Assembly: GCA_910574455.1 (NCBI GenBank)
Contig: CAJSYZ010000012.1
Coordinates: forward strand, 2,659,317-2,723,316
DNA length: 64,000 nucleotides
Source: Trichaptum fuscoviolaceum
Taxonomy: Eukaryota > Basidiomycota > Agaricomycetes > Hymenochaetales > Trichaptaceae
Reading direction: 5' to 3'
The stretch's first letter is position 1. The number at the start of each line of letters is the position of its first letter. Of this stretch, positions 12,156 through 24,374 are shown in pieces. The notes below the pieces were generated by a model. It was not told the DNA's origin. It saw nothing but the letters and a program-made list of their open reading frames with translations, and ran no database searches. A program made the translations under genes and the position numbers.

Positions 12156-14075
12156 CTAAATATGTGGTATAAGCTGTATCCACTGGACAGCATCAAGGGC
12201 GGAGTTTGGGATGTCTCGAAGAGAAGCGATAGCTAGAAGAAGAAGGGAAGCGCGCGCTATAGGATATATTATGCAGGGTATCAACTCGCACACCTTCCTC
12301 ACGCTTATCCAGAAATATTTAACATACACTGTATTATCTTTGGAGGACTTCTCCCGTTTACGCAGGGCGGTATGGATAAATATTCCCGGGACGACACACA
12401 TGCAAACACCGACGATAGAAAAGGATGCGGAGCGCCACAGTATCCTCTCGAATCGCGACGGAAAGTCGAATTTCCAGGCGAAGCAATGAATGGAACCAAA
12501 TATAGCCCCGCCTATGGCTGACGAGTAGAATAGGGGAGCAGACTCGGCTTGCTCGCTGTAGAATATCATGGACATTATCCACATCATGTCGATCTTGGAG
12601 AACAGTAGTTCTAGCAACGGCTTCGAGGCCATTCTGACTTTCGCGTCGTCGGAGGACTTGTCAATTGTAATGTCGAAGATGTCTTGATGACGAGAAAGGA
12701 TAAGCTTGGCAGGAAGAAACATAGGGAGGTACTGCATAGCGACCAGTTTAACGACAATTTCCTTCAAGAGCCAAGGCACAAATGCAAAGAGAGTCGCAGC
12801 ACGCTCTATGTTGTGTCCTCGTCGCTGTTCTGACGTGGAGCAGTGACCGCCTTTATTTCCCTTCTCCTCCGTTACTCCTTCGCTTCTTGATTGAGAGTAG
12901 ATTCGATCAAGAACACCGTTCCATGCGGAGCGCGTGGATGAGAAGAGAAACACGCAGAGCCTCCAGATATTCTGTGGGAGGTTCGTAATTCCGGTATAAG
13001 CATTCCGTAAAGCTCCAGTAATTGACGTCAAAATAGCTTTGAACGTATTCGCGAGGTAATCTCTGAGACGAAAATGTTCGAAGTCATTCGCGGGGTCGAG
13101 CTCCCAGTCGTCTTTGACTTCAGTACCGGCCAGTAACTTCTCCGTCTCCTTCGTTCGTATGACCACCGGACATCGTACATCCTGCGGTTTATCCCACCAG
13201 CAGATATACATAGCAAAGTTCAGTGCAGCAAGAGCTGCCGTAGTGAGCTCTAGTTCCGTGATAGCCAAGTTCTCGTGCGAACGTGCGACGAGCTGAAGGA
13301 GGAACCAGGCGATCTGGATGAGAGCGATGCCTTTGGAGAGAATGTCTCCCTTGCTTTTATCACTGATGTCCTCTCTGCTTATCTCCGGAAAGTCGATCAA
13401 TTGTTGCCTGAGAAGCTCTCGGAAAGATTCTAGGCCAATAACGCCTTCGATAAGCTGTTTATCGCGAGACCTGAAGGAAAATTGAGGAGGGATAAGGTAC
13501 TTTCGATTGGGTCGGATGACACTTGAAAGTCGAAATTTATCCTGAGAAGAAGGAACGATAGCCGGCCCCTTCAAAATGTCTTGCTTGGTACAGACTAGTC
13601 TAAAGCCTCCCATTTGAAGGAAATGGGCGTGAACCATTGTCCAGTGCTCACCTAAACTCAGTTTCAGAGTTCGCGACAATGCTAATCAAAAGGAAAACTT
13701 ACGCAATTGTGGACAAGCCTTATTCACCGTCTCCCGAATCATTACAGCTCCTCGCCATTGTTTGAAAGCCCACATAATCATAATCTCGGGCGCCATGAGG
13801 GACAGTAGCATTAGGAAGAGTCGCCTTCGTAGAATGACCCATTTGCTTTCGCCGAGAAAGGGTACGTTCGGGTGCACAGAAACCCAAGTGCACGTAAACG
13901 TAGTGGCCAGGCAGGTTTGCAGAATATCCCAGATGGAGCGCCTCTCGACATCGCCTGTGAACTCGTTCCGAGGGGAGACATACGAATAGACGTCGTTCGA
14001 TGCCGGTATCGGCAGTGGCGTGGCAAGCGATCCGTATCGTCTGTAGAAAAGAAAAATCGATAAGAGGAGGAGCAT
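12156..14075 (-). CDS. Fungal multi-pass membrane protein, paralogue A (intact)
   Basis: Two exons (13703-14075 and 12156-13651) are separated by a 51-bp GTAAGT...TTTAG intron and give 622 residues. It begins with a hydrophobic segment (MLLLLSIFLF) that may be a signal peptide, then CTWVSVHPNVPF and MAPEIMIMWAF. After the intron come HFLQMGGF, DFPEISREDI, QIAWFLLQLVARS, ELELTTAALAALN and WWDKPQDV, then further hydrophobic helices up to a PHI terminus. I know this motif set from a large, functionally unassigned family in agaricomycetes and ascomycetes; I recall no named function. Two damaged paralogues lie downstream (17291-17935, 24375-26115). Helix count is roughly eight to ten by eye. Confidence 0.88.
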
Positions 14076-14079
14076 TCCT

Positions 14080-17000
14080 GGAGTTGAGAAGAAAGCCTTC
14101 GACGATACAGAGGGATGAGGTCGGTAGACGCGAACGTTGGAAAGTATAGCAGATGTCTTCGCTTCACGGTCACCGCTACCAGTGCGTCAGACCTACGCTA
14201 CAGCTACGGCACCATAGGAGTCCTCTAAGTGCGTGGTATCATCGTGCATCATTCATCTCATGTGGATTGCTATATCCAACATAATGTGAAGATGAGAGGC
14301 GGTGTGTGAATCCTCCAAAGATGGTACGCCTAACATCTATTAATTCTTCTTTTAGTCCACAGCGCCACGCAGAAGCAGCTTGTTATCTTACCTTTTGCCT
14401 CATAAGAGGGCCAGAAGAAGAGGTAAGTCGACATGTTATTCATTAAAAGCGTCGTTTCCGATGCAGACCGGCATCACAGTTGTGAAAGGGATTCCATTAT
14501 GCAGGACGATGAACATTAGAACACTGCGTGGTTGCGTGCAGTGTGATGCAATCAGAAGCGTTAACGTCAACATCTTCCAAGGCAAGTGTCCAAGTGAGAC
14601 AGGTATTGGGTCTCGGGTTCAACACGATGTTGAAAGATGTTATGACGCAACTTCCGGCAGTCGAATTCGGCATCAAAGCACATGCACTGGCATGGCACGT
14701 GCGCCACGCGTACTACCTTAGCTTCGACATGAGATGGTTTCAGAGTATGATATCCAGAGGCCATAATAGTAACTCACTTCGTTTCTGCGTATGAAGAAGT
14801 CAGACGAAGCAGGGCAATGAGCGTGACGTATGTAGCGTACCTAATATGAGACTGTGGAAATGCGCTATTAAGAGGCCTGGCACACATCTGCATATCAGGT
14901 TTAAGGCCTTCCTGAGAGAGACTGCTGGTCAGACGAAAAGGTTTGACTGTAGAAAGTTTTCTGACAACAATGCTGGGGTACCTTTACCGGAATATTACGA
15001 AACGCTCCTGTCACCTCGTAGGCCATGCAGCCTTGCTGAAAGTAGAAGCCAAGGGAGACACGCCCTTCAAGCGGTGTGTCTCCTGCTTCTTATAGAATTC
15101 AGAAGCAAATTATTTTTTCCCGCCATGCTCAGAAGACATACATGGGCCCCGAAGAAATCAATGTAAAAGCCGGATTACAGGAATACCAGTTTTACGCACG
15201 GCGGTTTCGAAGATTTCTCCTTCTACCTCCTATCCACGTGCTTGCTTTGCGTTGAGGATGATGCGCGTGCGCGCAAGCGAAATCCCATTGAGATTTTGAC
15301 AGAAATTTGATTGCAGTCGGGTTTGATGGCTACGAGCAGCCGAGACGGCCGAGGATATTGACAGAGAAAGTGACGAAGGGGAGAGATAAAGCAGCATGTT
15401 TTCAGTGTACGGGAAAGTCTCTTCGTTCGACCGCCGCAGCAGTCGGCGTACTCCCTGGTGATGGCAAAGACGAGTGACATTTCTGGCGACTGCAACTCCC
15501 ACCGTGATCACAGGCTGTGACGTGCCATGTGACGTCACGGTACCAAACACTGGCAATGCCATCGACCTGCCCTAAACGCAAAGGCATCATGCAATTCACC
15601 AGAACGTAGTCAACGAGAGTCTTAATTAGACCTATTCCTGTTGCACAATTCTAGTATCTCGCAGAGTCACGGTGGCACGGCGCTTGCCAATCAAAAAAGC
15701 TCACGACATTCATGTTCATCCGTTTTACAACCTAGATCACTTGCCTCAGCGCTACATCTATTCCCTTAACAGAACTTCATCTGAGACATAATCTGATAAA
15801 GTGCTGGTCAGACGTATACTTGTGAGTGTAAACATAACGCGCAGTAAAGTAATGTTCATGCTTGGATAAGTCTTAGAGGTCTAGCGAAGCCGATTCGAGG
15901 TGCAAAAGCTGATTGACCGATTCTCAGAGCAAGTTCATGACGCCGACGTGTCGAAAAGGGCACTCATGAACACAATGGAAGCTAATCTATGGCTCGTTTG
16001 GGTATGAATGAGAGCTCCGTATACGTTTGGACATGAAGGAGGTCATGCAGGAGACGAGAGCGTGAAGGTGGACTAATGTACTTCGTTCATCGCGGCTATA
16101 CTTACCGGGAGTACTGTAGAAGACACGTGCTCTTTCTTCTGAGATAGGCATGGTAAGCATTATTTTTTCTTGAATGCGCACAAGCAGTGAGCTTAGCGTG
16201 CATGAATGTTTCAGACCTTGCGGGAAATTCGAGAAGTGGCAAGTGTAGCTTTATTGTGAACTATTGCTGTGGTACCCTAATGTCGAAAAACCTTTAGCTT
16301 CGATTCAGTCGCCATGGTTAAAGGAACGAAGCCTTCTCCGGGTAAGCGCCGTGGTCCAGACTTCATTCAAAATACCTCGAGCTTATAAGCATGCTTCAAT
16401 GGCGACAGGAGATTTGGGGTCGTTCCAGAAAGCTGTCCGTTGACAGACAGCAATATCGTCAAGATACTGATTCCCGATCCCAAAGTTAGAAACAATTCTT
16501 TCTCCCTGCCGAACTCCCGTTTATGACCACTTCGTTCACCTGGGCATCAGTTTGTCGCAGACAGTTCAACAAAGTTCGCTTAGTTCATTGCTTGAGCTGC
16601 CAAGGGTAAGCTCTGAACGCGTCTATTGTCCCTCATCGCATATCTCACTAACTGCGACTCATCACCCTTCACTTCCAAGACCCGAAAGTGGTCTCTAGTT
16701 ATACTTATACATAACCTAAGCAGAATCATCCGATTCTTGAAGACGATTTCATCCCAATCGGATCATACTGGTGTGTGCGCGCCTTTTCCTTTCACCTTCT
16801 CGAAACGGTTGTTCATGCTCATTCATGGTTTGACATGAGTGGAGTAAGTTACTCCATTGACTGGATGCGAAGAGTATGGCTGCTATGAGGAAAAGAAGCT
16901 CCAGTAGCTACGCCTCATGCTGAAGAAACGACACATGACTGTCGAATGGGCCTCTGAAACGTACTTGGGTGCTTGTTCCTTGCTTCAAGTGTCGCCATTC

Positions 17001-17290
17001 TTGACTTAGACGCTTAAATAAAGTTTAATGTCACAGACTCGAAGCGTTCTTCTCAGCCGGAGATGAGAAATTTGTTTCATTCACGTTCGCTGTAGGCTTG
17101 AACGGAATTGCGATCTCAATGTAAGCCAGTCAGAAGTGAGAGGCATTGTAGAAAAGTTCATAATATGATTTTGCAGTTACAATTATGACCCAGCCTATAA
17201 ATTCAATCAGGTTATAAGCAAGCCAGTTATCCCCATCAAGAAAACGTTCAAACATTGGCATAGACTCTCCCAACTCATACACTGCGATAG
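14080..17290. other. 3.2 kb without a recognised gene
   Basis: Open frames are short, codon use looks random and no family motif was found on either strand. Upstream regions of paralogue A (left, minus) and paralogue B (right, plus) must lie here. Confidence 0.5.
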
Positions 17291-17935
17291 ATGCTCTTAA
17301 TACTCATACTCACACTGTCCCTGAAGAATCTCATATGTGCTACCGCTCTCCCTGGCCTTGCTGACTCACCAAGCCAGGGCGCAATGGACACCAGCCCCTT
17401 TTCATCCGAGACCCGCACAGTGCTAAGCATTCTCTATAGCTGCCTCGCCACTACGCTTGCGTGCACCTGGGTTTCGGTCCACCCAAACGTGCCGTTCTTC
17501 GGAGAAGGAGAGCTGGCAATTCTGGGACGGAAGATACACCTCATGATCATGGCCCTCATCGCGCCCGAGCTCATGATTATGTGGGCTATCAAACAGTCAA
17601 CCGGAGCACATTCTATCCAGGATACTATTAAGATAAAGTATGGAACAATCAGTGAGTCAACCTTATGGCCCCTATGGAACTATAATTAATTTCGACCAAA
17701 CATGTATAAAGGTCAGAGATGGACGCTCGTACATTCTCACTTCCTTCAGATGGGCGGCTTCAAGTTATACTGCACCACGAAAGAGAAAGAAGCCTACATA
17801 CCCTCTTTGGGATATATATCCGACATCCGCTTTTCCCAGTCCAAACAAAATGATAAACATCCTTGCGACTTCTGTATGCGAGCCAAGGACAGTGATGACG
17901 GCAGCCACATCGGGAAAAAGGCTCCCAAATGGTAG
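17291..17935 (+). pseudogene. Membrane protein paralogue B, 5' fragment
   Basis: Exon 1 (17291-17651) and exon 2 (17712-17935) splice in frame through a 60-bp intron at the same place as in paralogue A. They give 194 residues with a hydrophobic N-terminus, CTWVSVHPNVPF, IAPELMIMWAI and HFLQMGGFKL. The frame stops shortly after a CDFC motif. All later conserved blocks (DFPEIS, ELTT, WDKP, C-terminal helices) are missing, so about two thirds of the protein is lost. The downstream sequence is noncoding and leads into a block of housekeeping pseudogenes. Confidence 0.82.
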
Positions 17936-18011
17936 CCGATTTCGGACGATTCCGGCGTATATAATCGGATGTCGTCCCGATTTGGCAATATCAGGGAGCT
18001 ACCATGCAGAC

Positions 18012-18043
18012 GGCAGCATATCATCTGATATCATCATGCTGCC
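18012..18043. repeat. Short inverted repeat downstream of paralogue B
   Basis: GGCAGCAT (18012-18019) and ATGCTGCC (18036-18043) can form an 8-bp stem with a 16-nt loop. It lies between the truncation of paralogue B and the pseudogene block. It might mark a rearrangement junction or a small transposon end, but I could not define matching ends. Confidence 0.4.
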
Positions 18044-18259
18044 ATCCGACAAGGCCTCCATCGTACTGCCAGCACTCTGGTAATTAGATTATAGGTATGC
18101 TATCGGTCTGATGTAGCTATTAGATACAGCTAGAATCAAATATAAGAGTCTTAAAATCTACTGTATTCATGTACCAGTCAGATAGTTGTCTGTATGAAGG
18201 TTATATGGACTGTAACATTCACACAATTAACAGCAGAACAAGTTCTATTTTCCTATATT

Positions 18260-19640
18260 CTACTGTACAATAGCTTGACCATCTATATCCGCGGAAATAT
18301 TTGCGCTGTACGCACTTAGCACGTAAATTTTCACTATGAAGATCTTCTGCGAAGTCATCTCCTCGAACAAGATCTCCGCCGACTGCGCATCACCCACACG
18401 ACAGCACGCGGCAATGACGGCCCCGTAGGTCACCGACAACGGACGTATGAGGTTCGCCTTCATATACTGGAAGAGTTCCACCGCATTGTCCACCTTGCGC
18501 GCCTTCGACAGCTTGGAGATGATCGTGTTGTAAAGGAACAGATTCGTTGTGACCCCCCGGAACTGCGCTTCTTCCCATAGCGCGAGTGCGTTCGAGCTGT
18601 CGTCGGTGGAATCCTTGATGCACTGGATGAGCGCGCCGTACGCGTCAGCCGAGGGCATGCCTCCCAGGTCGATGATCCGCTGGCGGTGCACGTGTGCATT
18701 GTCGATCTGGTCACGGAGCGCGAGCGAGATCATCATGGCGTCCTCGATCGAGTACCAGCCCATGGACTGCTTCTCTTTGTTGCTCTCGAGCGCCTTCAGC
18801 ACGCGCTGTCCGTCCCAGTACAGCCTGTTCACCTTCTCCGTGTCGTTCAGGAGCCCGAAGGTAGCTATCAGTCGGCGAATCGCGTCAGGCATGGCAAAAG
18901 TGTCGATGGCGGCACCAGATTCGTAGCGGATCCATGCGATCTTGGGCGTCACCTTCGGGTTTATGGGATAATACTCGTCGACGCTGCAGCTGAAGAACTG
19001 ATCGAGCTTGGCGGGCCGCTGCGCCCGAGCGAGTACGGGATGGCGCCTGCGCGGTATTCCAGATTGAGTACCCGGTCGAGGAGGTACGACACGGTCTCGT
19101 CGAACTCCTCTTTAGGAAGATCAGGATGGTGGTGGAGATGCTCGACATTGAGCTCGAGGACGGTGATCCGGTCGTAGTAAACCGTTGCGATCGGCCACAT
19201 CCAGCAGAGTGTGGTATAGGCGGTTGAGTTTGGGGAGCAGTTTCTCCTTGGCCAGTGCTTCGAGTATCGTGTTCCAGGCGGCTTGGTTGGGGCGCGGTGT
19301 GCGCAACGAAGGCTCCAAAGCGTAGCATCCGATCGAACCACGCGAGGGCCGAGTGAATGTCATCACTCCGTATAAACCCGGTTATGAAGACAGTATAGAC
19401 CGCTGTGCAGGGAGGGTGGTCTTCATTGTGCGTCGCCGCTGACGAGGCTCGTGTTCGCCCTTGTTGTGGTCGATGATGAAGAGACTCGACGCAGTTTGAC
19501 GCGTGACGTACACGAGTCGGTACTTCTTCGAAGTCCTTCCAACTCGTTCCTGCGCTCCCAGCCGCTCCCGTCCATTGTCGACAATCTAGAAAGAAAGGCT
19601 TCCTCGAAGGATGCTGTAGTGAAAAATTGGGCTGGCAGGC
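18260..19640 (-). pseudogene. Pentatricopeptide-repeat (PPR) protein gene, decayed
   Basis: The best-preserved part (18260-18952) reads as PPR helical repeats, for example NLFLYNTIISKLSKARKV then VTYGAVIAACCRVGDA and FEEMTSQ, after which homology stops. Upstream coding (YYDRITVLELNVEHL, LPKLNRLYHTLLDVADRNG, DDIHSALAWFDRML) is spread over different frames without splice sites. At least three frameshifts (near 18960, 19190 and 19300) are needed. PPR proteins of this sort bind RNA, usually in mitochondria. Neither a usable start nor the C-terminal repeats are present. The segment looks more GC-rich than its AT-rich flanks. Confidence 0.85.
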
Positions 19641-21890
19641 CCTTGTGGGAGAAGCCGCCCAGGGCTCGCTTAAGTACAAGCCAAGAGCGCAGCTTCCGGC
19701 GCTCTGTCGGTCTTCAGCAGGTCGACGCATGCAGTCGTGTTGCCGTGCTGCAGCCGGCTCGCGAACGCAAGGCTATTCTGGCCCTTCTCATCTACAAGAA
19801 ATCGTCAGAAAACTACACCACTATTTGAGACAGTATGTATACTCACCGGCCTGCTCAGCGAGTTTCGTGAGACCATCCCGGTCGCCTATTGCTAGCAGAA
19901 GGAGCATGAGAGCGTTCAGATATCCCGCATTCTCAAAACATTCCCGTGCGAGAACGAACGAGCCCAGACGGCCAGCGCAAGGTCGCCGACGGCTTTCCAC
20001 TACGTCTCCGCATCGTTTTCGGGTGTTATACGTGCGATCTCCAGGGCCGCGTCTTGATCGTCGAGTTGAAGCGCGAGGTCGAACTTATGATCAGGGTCTG
20101 TCATAACCTGTAACGCGAGCTCCTTAAGATCAGAGCAATTGAGTCAGTTTTTCTGTTGAATTTGATGATTCTCAAAGACGTACCCCGCCTTCTAGGAAAT
20201 GTGCGACTTTGCTCCGCTGCTCTTTTGGTACAGTCGGCAGAATCTCCTCCGCAGCCTCCATATCCCAACGCAGAATAGCACTCCCATACTCGATGAGGTT
20301 CGAAGACAGGGAGTAACCAAACACATTGATGTCTTTAATGGCGAGATAAAAGCGGTTGCGAGTGGGGATGTAGCCCAGCAAGTACATTGGGCTATCATTC
20401 CATGTCAGCGTGTAGAAGTTGATGATGAAGAGAGGAAACTTACTCATCGAAATGTGTTACGGTCTGTGTTCACTGCCAATCAAGTAGTTAAGCTGCTTGC
20501 GGCATTCGTGTAGATGAAACAGTCGCCGATCCACTTCGAGGTCTTGACGCTAAAATATTAAGGTCAATTAAGAAGACTACCAACGAAAGAGTGAGCAAGA
20601 AATCATACCTTTTAGAAACTTCTACGGCAACGTATGATCCAGCACCCTTCATTGCCGGACTACTCCTCTCCTTGAATTTCTTGTACACCCGCACCTTCAT
20701 CCGCCCCTCCAACACAGTGTTCGTGTATGAGTCTGTTGCCCATACGAAGGAAGAGCCGCTGCCGACTGCCTTGTTTCGCCAGGCCAGCGCGCAGTATAGA
20801 TTGTATACTCTCCGTCTCCGACCATGGCGATGAAGCGCCCGTTGGGAGAATATTGAAGGGACGTTGCGAAAATTTCCGTCGTACCGAGTTCTCGCATAGA
20901 CAGCGGTATGCGTTGTCCTTCAGGCGTCTCGTCTTCCGCAGCGCCTTGGAGGTTGACAGACAAGACTTCTGTGTCGCGGGTGTACACCAGTTTGCCTGAT
21001 GGGTCCATGGTATAGGAAGGCTCGTCCCGGCCAAGTTTGACCACGACCACACCTTCGTCATATCCTACGCCAACCTCCTTCCACCCTGCGGTCGGATGGC
21101 GATGCACCATGCGTTGCTTAAGGTAATTTCTAGGCGGTATGTGCCCGAGTTCCAGATCTTAATCGTCCTATCCTTCGAACCGCTGACGATCAAGGAAGAC
21201 TAGGGTGGAATACGGCAAACGAGAAGTTGTTGGTGTGTCCCTCCGTCGCTTGTACACGACTTTTGCTGAGGTAGTCCCAGATTTGACCTTTCGTCGTCAC
21301 CGCTCGTGACAAGATACGGCTCGTCTGCACCGGGATAGAAGTCGACATAACTTATGCCGCCCTTCTCATGTGCCTCAAGGGTGAAGTTTGGCGTCGAGGA
21401 GCCGATCGACCACATCTTCACGGTGCGGTCAAGACAAGACGAGGGCGAAGGTGTTGGTATCCTTGGGGTTGAATACAAGGTTCATGATGTAGTGCGTGTG
21501 TCCTTCGAGTATCTTCAAAGATAATTAGACTGAGTCTGATTTTAGAGCAGTGATTTTACGCACCCAAATACACTTCCACTGATTATCCTAGTCCCAAGCC
21601 TTGACTTTCATATCAATGCTAAGTGTTGGGTGGACAACAAGGCATCGAATGTAGTCAGGATGGGCCTCGAACGCAGTCGCTTTCTCGTGAGTGTTGTGAT
21701 TAAAGACCCGTAGCTGGAAGTCGTCCGAGCCGGCGATGAGATAAACTGCACACAGCGAACAGCAACTTCAGCGACTTCGAAAGTTTTAATGAGGGCTATT
21801 GTAGATGTTGACGGTGCCGTTGTAGGATATACGGACTTAGCAAATTCAAAACCCCTGGGCCCGGGGTGGCGTGACGCTTCGGAGTTCAAA
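19640..21890 (-). pseudogene. Coatomer subunit beta' (SEC27-type) pseudogene
   Basis: WD40 and alpha-solenoid segments of beta'-COP appear in order on the minus strand: [16 protein letters not shown] (about 21750), SSCLDRTVKMWSIG (about 21430), YDEGVVVVKLGRDEPSY (about 21050), ERSSPAMKGAGSY (about 20640), KWIGDCFIYTNAAS (about 20530), SPMYLLGYIPTRNR (about 20380), EEILPTVPKEQRSK (about 20230) and DPDHKFDLALQLDD (about 20090). Frames change repeatedly, and the segment between GAGSY and KWIGD is deleted. Beta'-COP is an essential part of the COPI coat, so a working copy must exist elsewhere. This is a decayed duplicate, divergently placed next to a beta-COP remnant. Confidence 0.9.
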
Positions 21891-21989
21891 TTTTCAACTC
21901 GGACTTACAGTGACGCGTCGTGGAACGTGTCCCGTCCCCCACTCTCTCTCTCCTTCCACTTCCTCGTCCTCCATCCATTCTCCTCGACG

Positions 21990-23290
21990 TCCATCCACCC
22001 ATAGGATGGCCCTAAAAATCTTGATCTCTGTCACTAACGGTATGTCTTCTTATTTTGTTTACATTTTCCTTTCTTTTTCTGATGATTTACTAGTGTGCCA
22101 CCCGAGTGTGACTGTATGCATACAGCCTACTACGTCACACTCGGCTTCACTGCCAGTGGCACCTAGCAACAGCCACTGCCTCGACGTGAGTGTCAAGTCT
22201 GATATCCAGCAAAGCCGCTCATCCCAACCTGCTACTCGTGCATCAAGCTCCGTCACTCCTACATCCGCAAGTACGCCATCTTCGCCGTGTAAACCATCTA
22301 CAGGTAATACAAACACCTCATTCCCGACACGCCCGAGCTCATACAAACATTCCTCGCCGTGATGCAACGTGCAAGCGCAACGCCTTCGTTTTCCTTGCAA
22401 ATCGTGCGATACCGAAGGCAAGGGAGTACATCCTAAGCGTATACGACCAGATCTCGTGCATCGATCAGCAGCTTCAGCTGAGCATTATTGAGGTGATAAG
22501 GCTGGACAGTGAAAACGACACGCGCATATCGGGTGAGCTTACATTCCTTGATTAAATCCTGTTTGGCTCATTTGATCGAATAGGCGCGCTATATTCAGTG
22601 CATTTTCGAGCTCTTGACTGCGTCGACACATGCTGTACAATACGAGGCGGCGACAACTCTTACTAGCTTAACACAAAACGCCGCTGCTGTTAAAGGTATT
22701 CCACCATCTACTACTCTTCTATTGATATGCTAACATTATCGTAGCCGCCGCCTCATGCTTTATTGAGCTCGCCGTGAAAGAGTCGGATAACAATGTTAAG
22801 CTCATCGTCTTGGACAGACTTGAAACCCTCCGTCAAAAGCATGAGCACGTCATGGATTCGCTTGTCATGGATATCCTTTGCGCCCTTTCGAGGTAATAGT
22901 CATACGGTGGTTTACTATACGGATGCTGACTGTAAGTAGTAGCCCGATCTCGAAGTACGCCGAAAGGCTGTTGGGATTAGTTTGGCAATGGTCACAAGCC
23001 AGAATGTCGAGGAGGTTGTGCTTTTTCTTAAGAAGCAACTGCAGCGAACGATGACTGAGGACTTCGAGAAGGTTTAGGTTTGTCTTCTCTTCGTCAAACA
23101 TGTAGATAAACTAATCTAGGTTAACTAGATTCAGGAGTACCGTCAATTATTAATCCAACCCATCAAGGTTTGCGCCGTGAAGTTATTAGAAGTCGCTGCT
23201 AGCGTAGTGCACGCCCCTCGTGGAGTTCCTTGTCGAGTCAAACAACCGCACTGCAGTCGATGTCATGGCGTTTGTCCGGTGAGTTCATGA
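21990..23290 (+). pseudogene. Coatomer subunit beta (SEC26-type) pseudogene
   Basis: The plus strand carries ALKILISVTNG followed by a GTATGT donor, then, after a large deletion, LRHSYIRKYAIFAV with an in-frame TAA, PELIQTFLA, KRNAFVFLANRAIPKA (about 22380) and LQLSIIEVIRLDSEND. Further on come [31 protein letters not shown] (about 22750), QNVEEVVLFLKKQL (about 23010) and EYRQLLIQPIKVCAVK (about 23150). Several splice sites survive. These are consecutive blocks of the beta-COP HEAT-repeat region. Frame breaks, a nonsense codon and deletions show it is dead. The gene ends abruptly near 23290. Confidence 0.9.
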
Positions 23291-23334
23291 GGTTTACAGA
23301 CAAGGTACTAACTCACAATGACTATTGACACAGG

Positions 23335-23640
23335 ACTAACAACAAGTGTTGCCAACGGGCTACATGGCACCAGAGATACTTCGCAATGACCACTATGACA
23401 GTTTCTCCGTTGGTGTCATGTTCTACGAGCTTGTCTTTGGCAGGGTGAGTTTCTTCGGCCCTACACCATCGCTCACGCTGATTCCGCCTTGCGTGACTAT
23501 TTACCCTTCCGTTCCGTGGGAGGGATCACTAGGATCTTGAAGCCGATGCACTGTACGAAAGCGCGTTCATTCCTCGATGGTTCCGCAGCGTTACCCAGAC
23601 GCACCTCGACTCCGGGGTACGTCTGGATGACATGTAGTAT
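23335..23640 (+). pseudogene. Protein kinase domain fragment
   Basis: GYMAPEILRNDHYDSFSVG, MFYELVFGR and, in another frame, ALRDYLPFRSVGG and ALYESAFIPRW look like the activation-segment end (APE motif) and C-lobe of a serine/threonine kinase. A GTGAGT donor follows VFGR. The N-lobe, the catalytic HRD loop and the DFG motif are absent. The fragment abuts the beta-COP remnant directly and appears to be the last part of the same transposed or duplicated segment. Confidence 0.7.
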
Positions 23641-24374
23641 AGTGTGTAACGTACTGTAGCATTTTAAAACAAATATAATTCATTATCAACTATCATCAGC
23701 CATTGGCAACGGCCATAATTGAATAAATGAGCTGTCGGCGAGCCAGCGTAGATACCTAATGATAGACCTGATGTGACGTAAAATTGATTATAAGGAGTTC
23801 TAATTTGTCATCGGAGCCGGCAGACTGATGACATTTGTAACCAAATATAAACTATATATGGCCTAGAATTCATGATCAGGGCCCATCATTCATTGTCATC
23901 GCTGTCATGACGTGGTGCCTTGTATCTAAAGATAGCTCCCAGCATCGCTATCATGCATTATCATCGACACATTACGGTGTCATTGCTACCATGCTGCTAG
24001 ACATTACAATGAAAGCTAGAGTATGTAAACTACATAATCCCATTAACTGCGGCAGAATTAATTACATAGGTCACCATAATGACAGCATATATACTAAATT
24101 TTAGTCACTATATGTGCAATACAAACAGTGAAATCTGACACAAACCCTAACAGGCTGCTAAGCCATGTATTGCATTTTTACGGAATAAAATAACCATAAT
24201 GCTGATTGCCTATGATAGTAGCTACAATTATGGCATGGTATATAATAAATTTTATGTGCCTGATAAGGTCAATATATTTGATACTGGAACCCGAGATACA
24301 TTAGGGACGATTTTACCTGTTATATTGTATGTTATCATATGTAATCATATTATCATTTTAAAAACTTTTTCCTG
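23640..24374. other. AT-rich noncoding segment
   Basis: Strongly AT-rich, with repeated short words (ATCAT, CATAAT, TACCATG). It separates the kinase fragment from membrane paralogue C. No gene or terminal repeat could be defined. Confidence 0.5.

Noticed and set aside
14080..17290. Several 60-130 codon open frames as genes
   Set aside because: No conserved motifs, no supporting splice pattern, and composition typical of random frames.
17880..18090. A MITE at the end of paralogue B
   Set aside because: Nested short inverted repeats are visible, but I could not find consistent terminal repeats with a target duplication, so only the clear 8-bp hairpin is listed.
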